The notes beneath the pieces were generated by a model, which was not told where the DNA came from, did not search any database, and worked only from the letters and a program-made list of their open reading frames with translations. This document shows, in pieces, positions 62,025 to 64,000 of a stretch of 64,000 nucleotides of DNA. The stretch spans positions 62,001-126,000 of the forward strand of contig JANQRS010000029.1 of NCBI GenBank assembly GCA_028284445.1. The letters run 5' to 3'. The position numbers and the translations under genes were made by a program. How positions within the stretch are numbered: position 1 is the stretch's first letter; the number at the start of each line of letters is the position of its first letter. This DNA comes from Calditrichia bacterium (lineage in GTDB: Bacteria > Calditrichota > Calditrichia > RBG-13-44-9 > J075).

Positions 62025-64000
62025 TAATAATCCCCTTTTGACGATGCCCGTTCATTTTTACGGTAAAGGGATTGTCGAAGCGCAGATGCCGGGTATACTG
62101 CATCGCTTCCACCGCTTTTTGTTCGGTGAGCCAGTCCCAATCTATTGAGGCTTCTGCCTTGGATGTAATGGTGAAATAGCCGGTCATAAACGAGGTGATG
62201 TTCTGGAAGAAGTGTGATCCCTGCGAGGGCATTACTTCAAAATCCTTAAAGCTGCTTTCGATGATGACCCTGGCACCGGAGATTTGCTCCCACTTCACCG
62301 GAATACCCAACCAGGGATCCATAGACCCCCAGCGGCCAACGCCGATTAACAGGTATGGGCGATCCTCGGCTACCAGCTTTTTGTTAAAATGATAGACCTC
62401 GTTTGCTACCTGACGGCTGCGGGATCGTTCATATGTCTCGTAGTCGACGATCACCACATCATGCAGATTGTCAATCAGGCCATTGCCCAATACCATATTG
62501 CTGCGACAAAGCAGGCTGGAGGCATCACCATGATCAACATCCAGCTGTTCCAGTTCCCGATTGATAACCAGAGGTCGCATCTGCAAAACCCCAAATTCCA
62601 GGGGCTGGCCGTGGCGCGGTGACATATTCACCGCAAATTCAATTTCAACCGGACTTCCCATACCCTTACGTCCCAATTCCAGCAGCATCTCGAGAATTTC
62701 CGGCAAGGGAAAGATCTTCTGTTTGAGAATCGGGGCAAAGCTCACGAGGCGACTTCCGTCCCGGGAAATACCATCATATATCGCATGATTTTCGTACGAA
62801 TAAGTTGAGCCAACGTGGGCTAGCGTGCCGTCATTTTCGGCGGTATTAATATCGTAAGTCTTCAAGAGATTATTATAAGATGCAATGTTTTTGTCAAGCT
62901 TAACGCCGAGGTTGAGGGCATAAAATTTTTGCTGCCCGTTTTTCAACGCATGATCGATATTGTAAAACAATGGAATATGTCGCGGATGTTTTGGCGAGAA
63001 TTTGATGGTCTTGCCACCTTCTACGACCGTTTGCCCCAAACCGAGAGCGACGGAAATAATGCCGTCATCAGCCTTCTGCGGTTTAATCGGATAGAAATTA
63101 TGCGAACGGGCAACGCCGGAGAAATCCGGATAGAAGCGATTCTCGTGACTGGTACCAATCATCTTCTGAATAATGACCGCCATTTTTTCTTCTTCCAGGC
63201 GATATGAGGTGATCTTCATATAGTCTTTTGTGCGCTGGTAGAAGATCGAGGCATAGACACATTTGATGGCATTCAGCAATTCATGCAGGCGAACGTTGGC
63301 ATTGTGATGATTATTCGGCAGCATGAAGGTGTCATAAACTCCGGCGAATGGGTGATACTGGCTGTCTTCCAGGAGGCTTGATGAGCGAACCGCCAGGGGC
63401 GTGCGAATCAGGTCAAGAAATTGAGCGAGTTGCCGCAAAACTTCATCAGGGAAACGCATCCCAACCATAAAGCGCTTGATGATTTCTTCGTCGTTGTCCG
63501 CAGAAAGTGCAAAGGTGCGCAAATCGTTTTCATCGACGAAGTAATCAAAAACATCAGTGCCCAGTACAACGCCGGGCGGAACCTGGATCGAAGTGTTTTC
63601 AAACTTGTCCAGTTTTTCACGGATGGAGAGACTATTGAGCGTCAGATTCACAAAACTCAGGCCTCTGGCCTTCCCGCCAAGGGAGCCACCGCCGATTCTT
63701 GCAAAGCTGTTTTGCGGATCGAAGGATTCTTTACGGAAGTCGGTGATGGTACCACGTTGCCGCAATTTGCGATAGTTGCGCAGTGAAGCAATAAGGTCCT
63801 GGCGAAGATCGTTTACGGATTGATATTGCGATAGCTTCTTCGGGCGCAGCTTGTGGGCCAGCCAAAATTCTGTCCGCGCCTTTAGCCAGTTCGAAAAGTG
63901 ATTGCCTGCCGCGTGGTATTCAAGGCTGTCTTCCGGGATCACGTATAGCTGTTGTTCGAGAGACAGAAGGTCTTGCGCACGGCCGACCTCTTTACCGTCC
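62014..64000 (-). CDS. PEP/pyruvate-binding domain protein (partial, 5' end outside window)
   Basis: At least 661 codons; the frame is open to the window edge, beyond the GTG at 63942, so the true start lies outside. The visible part begins GKEVGRAQDLLSLEQQLYVIPEDSLEYH and includes a PPDK N-terminal-type ATP-grasp domain: GGGSLGGKARGLSFVN, IQVPPGVVLGTDVFD, LAVRSSSLLEDSQYHPFAGVYDT. The C-terminal part (VGRWGSMDPWLGIPV) is family-specific. Related large proteins in FCB bacteria carry an N-terminal receiver-like domain. The phosphohistidine domain of true PEP synthases is not seen. Reaction unknown. Confidence 0.85.
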   Translation of the reverse strand, partial: DGKEVGRAQDLLSLEQQLYVIPEDSLEYHAAGNHFSNWLKARTEFWLAHKLRPKKLSQYQSVNDLRQDLIASLRNYRKLRQRGTITDFRKESFDPQNSFARIGGGSLGGKARGLSFVNLTLNSLSIREKLDKFENTSIQVPPGVVLGTDVFDYFVDENDLRTFALSADNDEEIIKRFMVGMRFPDEVLRQLAQFLDLIRTPLAVRSSSLLEDSQYHPFAGVYDTFMLPNNHHNANVRLHELLNAIKCVYASIFYQRTKDYMKITSYRLEEEKMAVIIQKMIGTSHENRFYPDFSGVARSHNFYPIKPQKADDGIISVALGLGQTVVEGGKTIKFSPKHPRHIPLFYNIDHALKNGQQKFYALNLGVKLDKNIASYNNLLKTYDINTAENDGTLAHVGSTYSYENHAIYDGISRDGSRLVSFAPILKQKIFPLPEILEMLLELGRKGMGSPVEIEFAVNMSPRHGQPLEFGVLQMRPLVINRELEQLDVDHGDASSLLCRSNMVLGNGLIDNLHDVVIVDYETYERSRSRQVANEVYHFNKKLVAEDRPYLLIGVGRWGSMDPWLGIPVKWEQISGARVIIESSFKDFEVMPSQGSHFFQNITSFMTGYFTITSKAEASIDWDWLTEQKAVEAMQYTRHLRFDNPFTVKMNGHRQKGIIIKP

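Noticed and set aside
1..64000. tRNA, rRNA, insertion sequence or prophage genes
   Set aside because: I found no cloverleaf, rRNA segment, transposase, integrase or phage structural gene by reading; a tRNAscan or Infernal run would be decisive.

Overview
The window reads as one contiguous stretch of a chromosome from a Gram-negative bacterium of the FCB group. Three traits point there. Several secreted proteins end in a type IX secretion (Por-type) sorting tail with the NYPNPFN motif. There are several PorV/FadL-like outer-membrane proteins and a DUF4301 gene. The carotenoid gene set resembles that of Rhodothermota/Salinibacter-like organisms. Calditrichota, KSB1, Rhodothermota and Ignavibacteria-like lineages all remain possible; I cannot name the species. 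I see no rRNA, tRNA, CRISPR array, prophage or insertion sequence.

Layout. 0.1-4.4 kb: a GxxExxY protein, ThpR and two paralogous secreted SGNH-like proteins. 4.8-9.5 kb: four tandem TolB-like six-bladed propeller lipoproteins. 9.9-14 kb: a small lipoprotein and a 1058-aa TPR-CHAT protease-like protein, followed by an unusual multi-hairpin array. 14.2-18.7 kb: a membrane protein, PdxH, a response regulator-PP2C phosphatase and DUF4301. 19-32.6 kb: cell-envelope genes (a large lipoprotein, PorV/FadL-like barrels, an HhH-barrel protein, a 1341-aa lamin-tail/OB-repeat secreted protein) plus an ECF sigma/anti-sigma pair. 32.8-37.1 kb: a giant hybrid histidine kinase.

37.1-50.9 kb (minus strand): a long carotenoid operon. 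In transcription order it holds a hypothetical secreted protein, crtYcd-type lycopene cyclase, a CrtD-like desaturase, crtI, crtB, an acyltransferase, a GT2 glycosyltransferase, cruF and crtW. It runs on, with overlapping or nearly abutting genes, into a histidine kinase, a sigma-54 response regulator, a peroxiredoxin-like protein, a DinB protein and pyrD. The likely product is an acylated glycosyl keto-carotenoid of the salinixanthin/myxol type. Divergent from it (51.1-54.0 kb, plus strand) lies a CarH/LitR-type MerR-B12 regulator with an unusual SDR and a flavin amine-oxidase-like protein. The two transcription units share a 150-bp region with two near-consensus promoters and at least five copies of one operator half-site, which suggests light- and cobalamin-controlled carotenogenesis.

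The main discovery is at 38586-39038. The peroxiredoxin-like gene is one continuous reading frame interrupted by a single TGA exactly where the first Cys of the RGFxCPFC redox motif belongs. A hairpin matching the bacterial SECIS consensus follows. It is best read as a selenoprotein (U-P-F-C), and conventional gene calling would truncate it.

54.0-57.6 kb: ExbB-ExbD plus an 848-aa protein with a TonB-like anchor but a CBM9-like periplasmic domain. 57.9-64 kb: a choice-of-anchor-B secreted protein, phenylacetate-CoA ligase and a partial PEP/pyruvate-binding protein. Intergenic DNA carries several short (7-9 bp) tandem-repeat arrays and dispersed palindromes. One repeat appears to have been recruited as the signal peptide of a lipoprotein.
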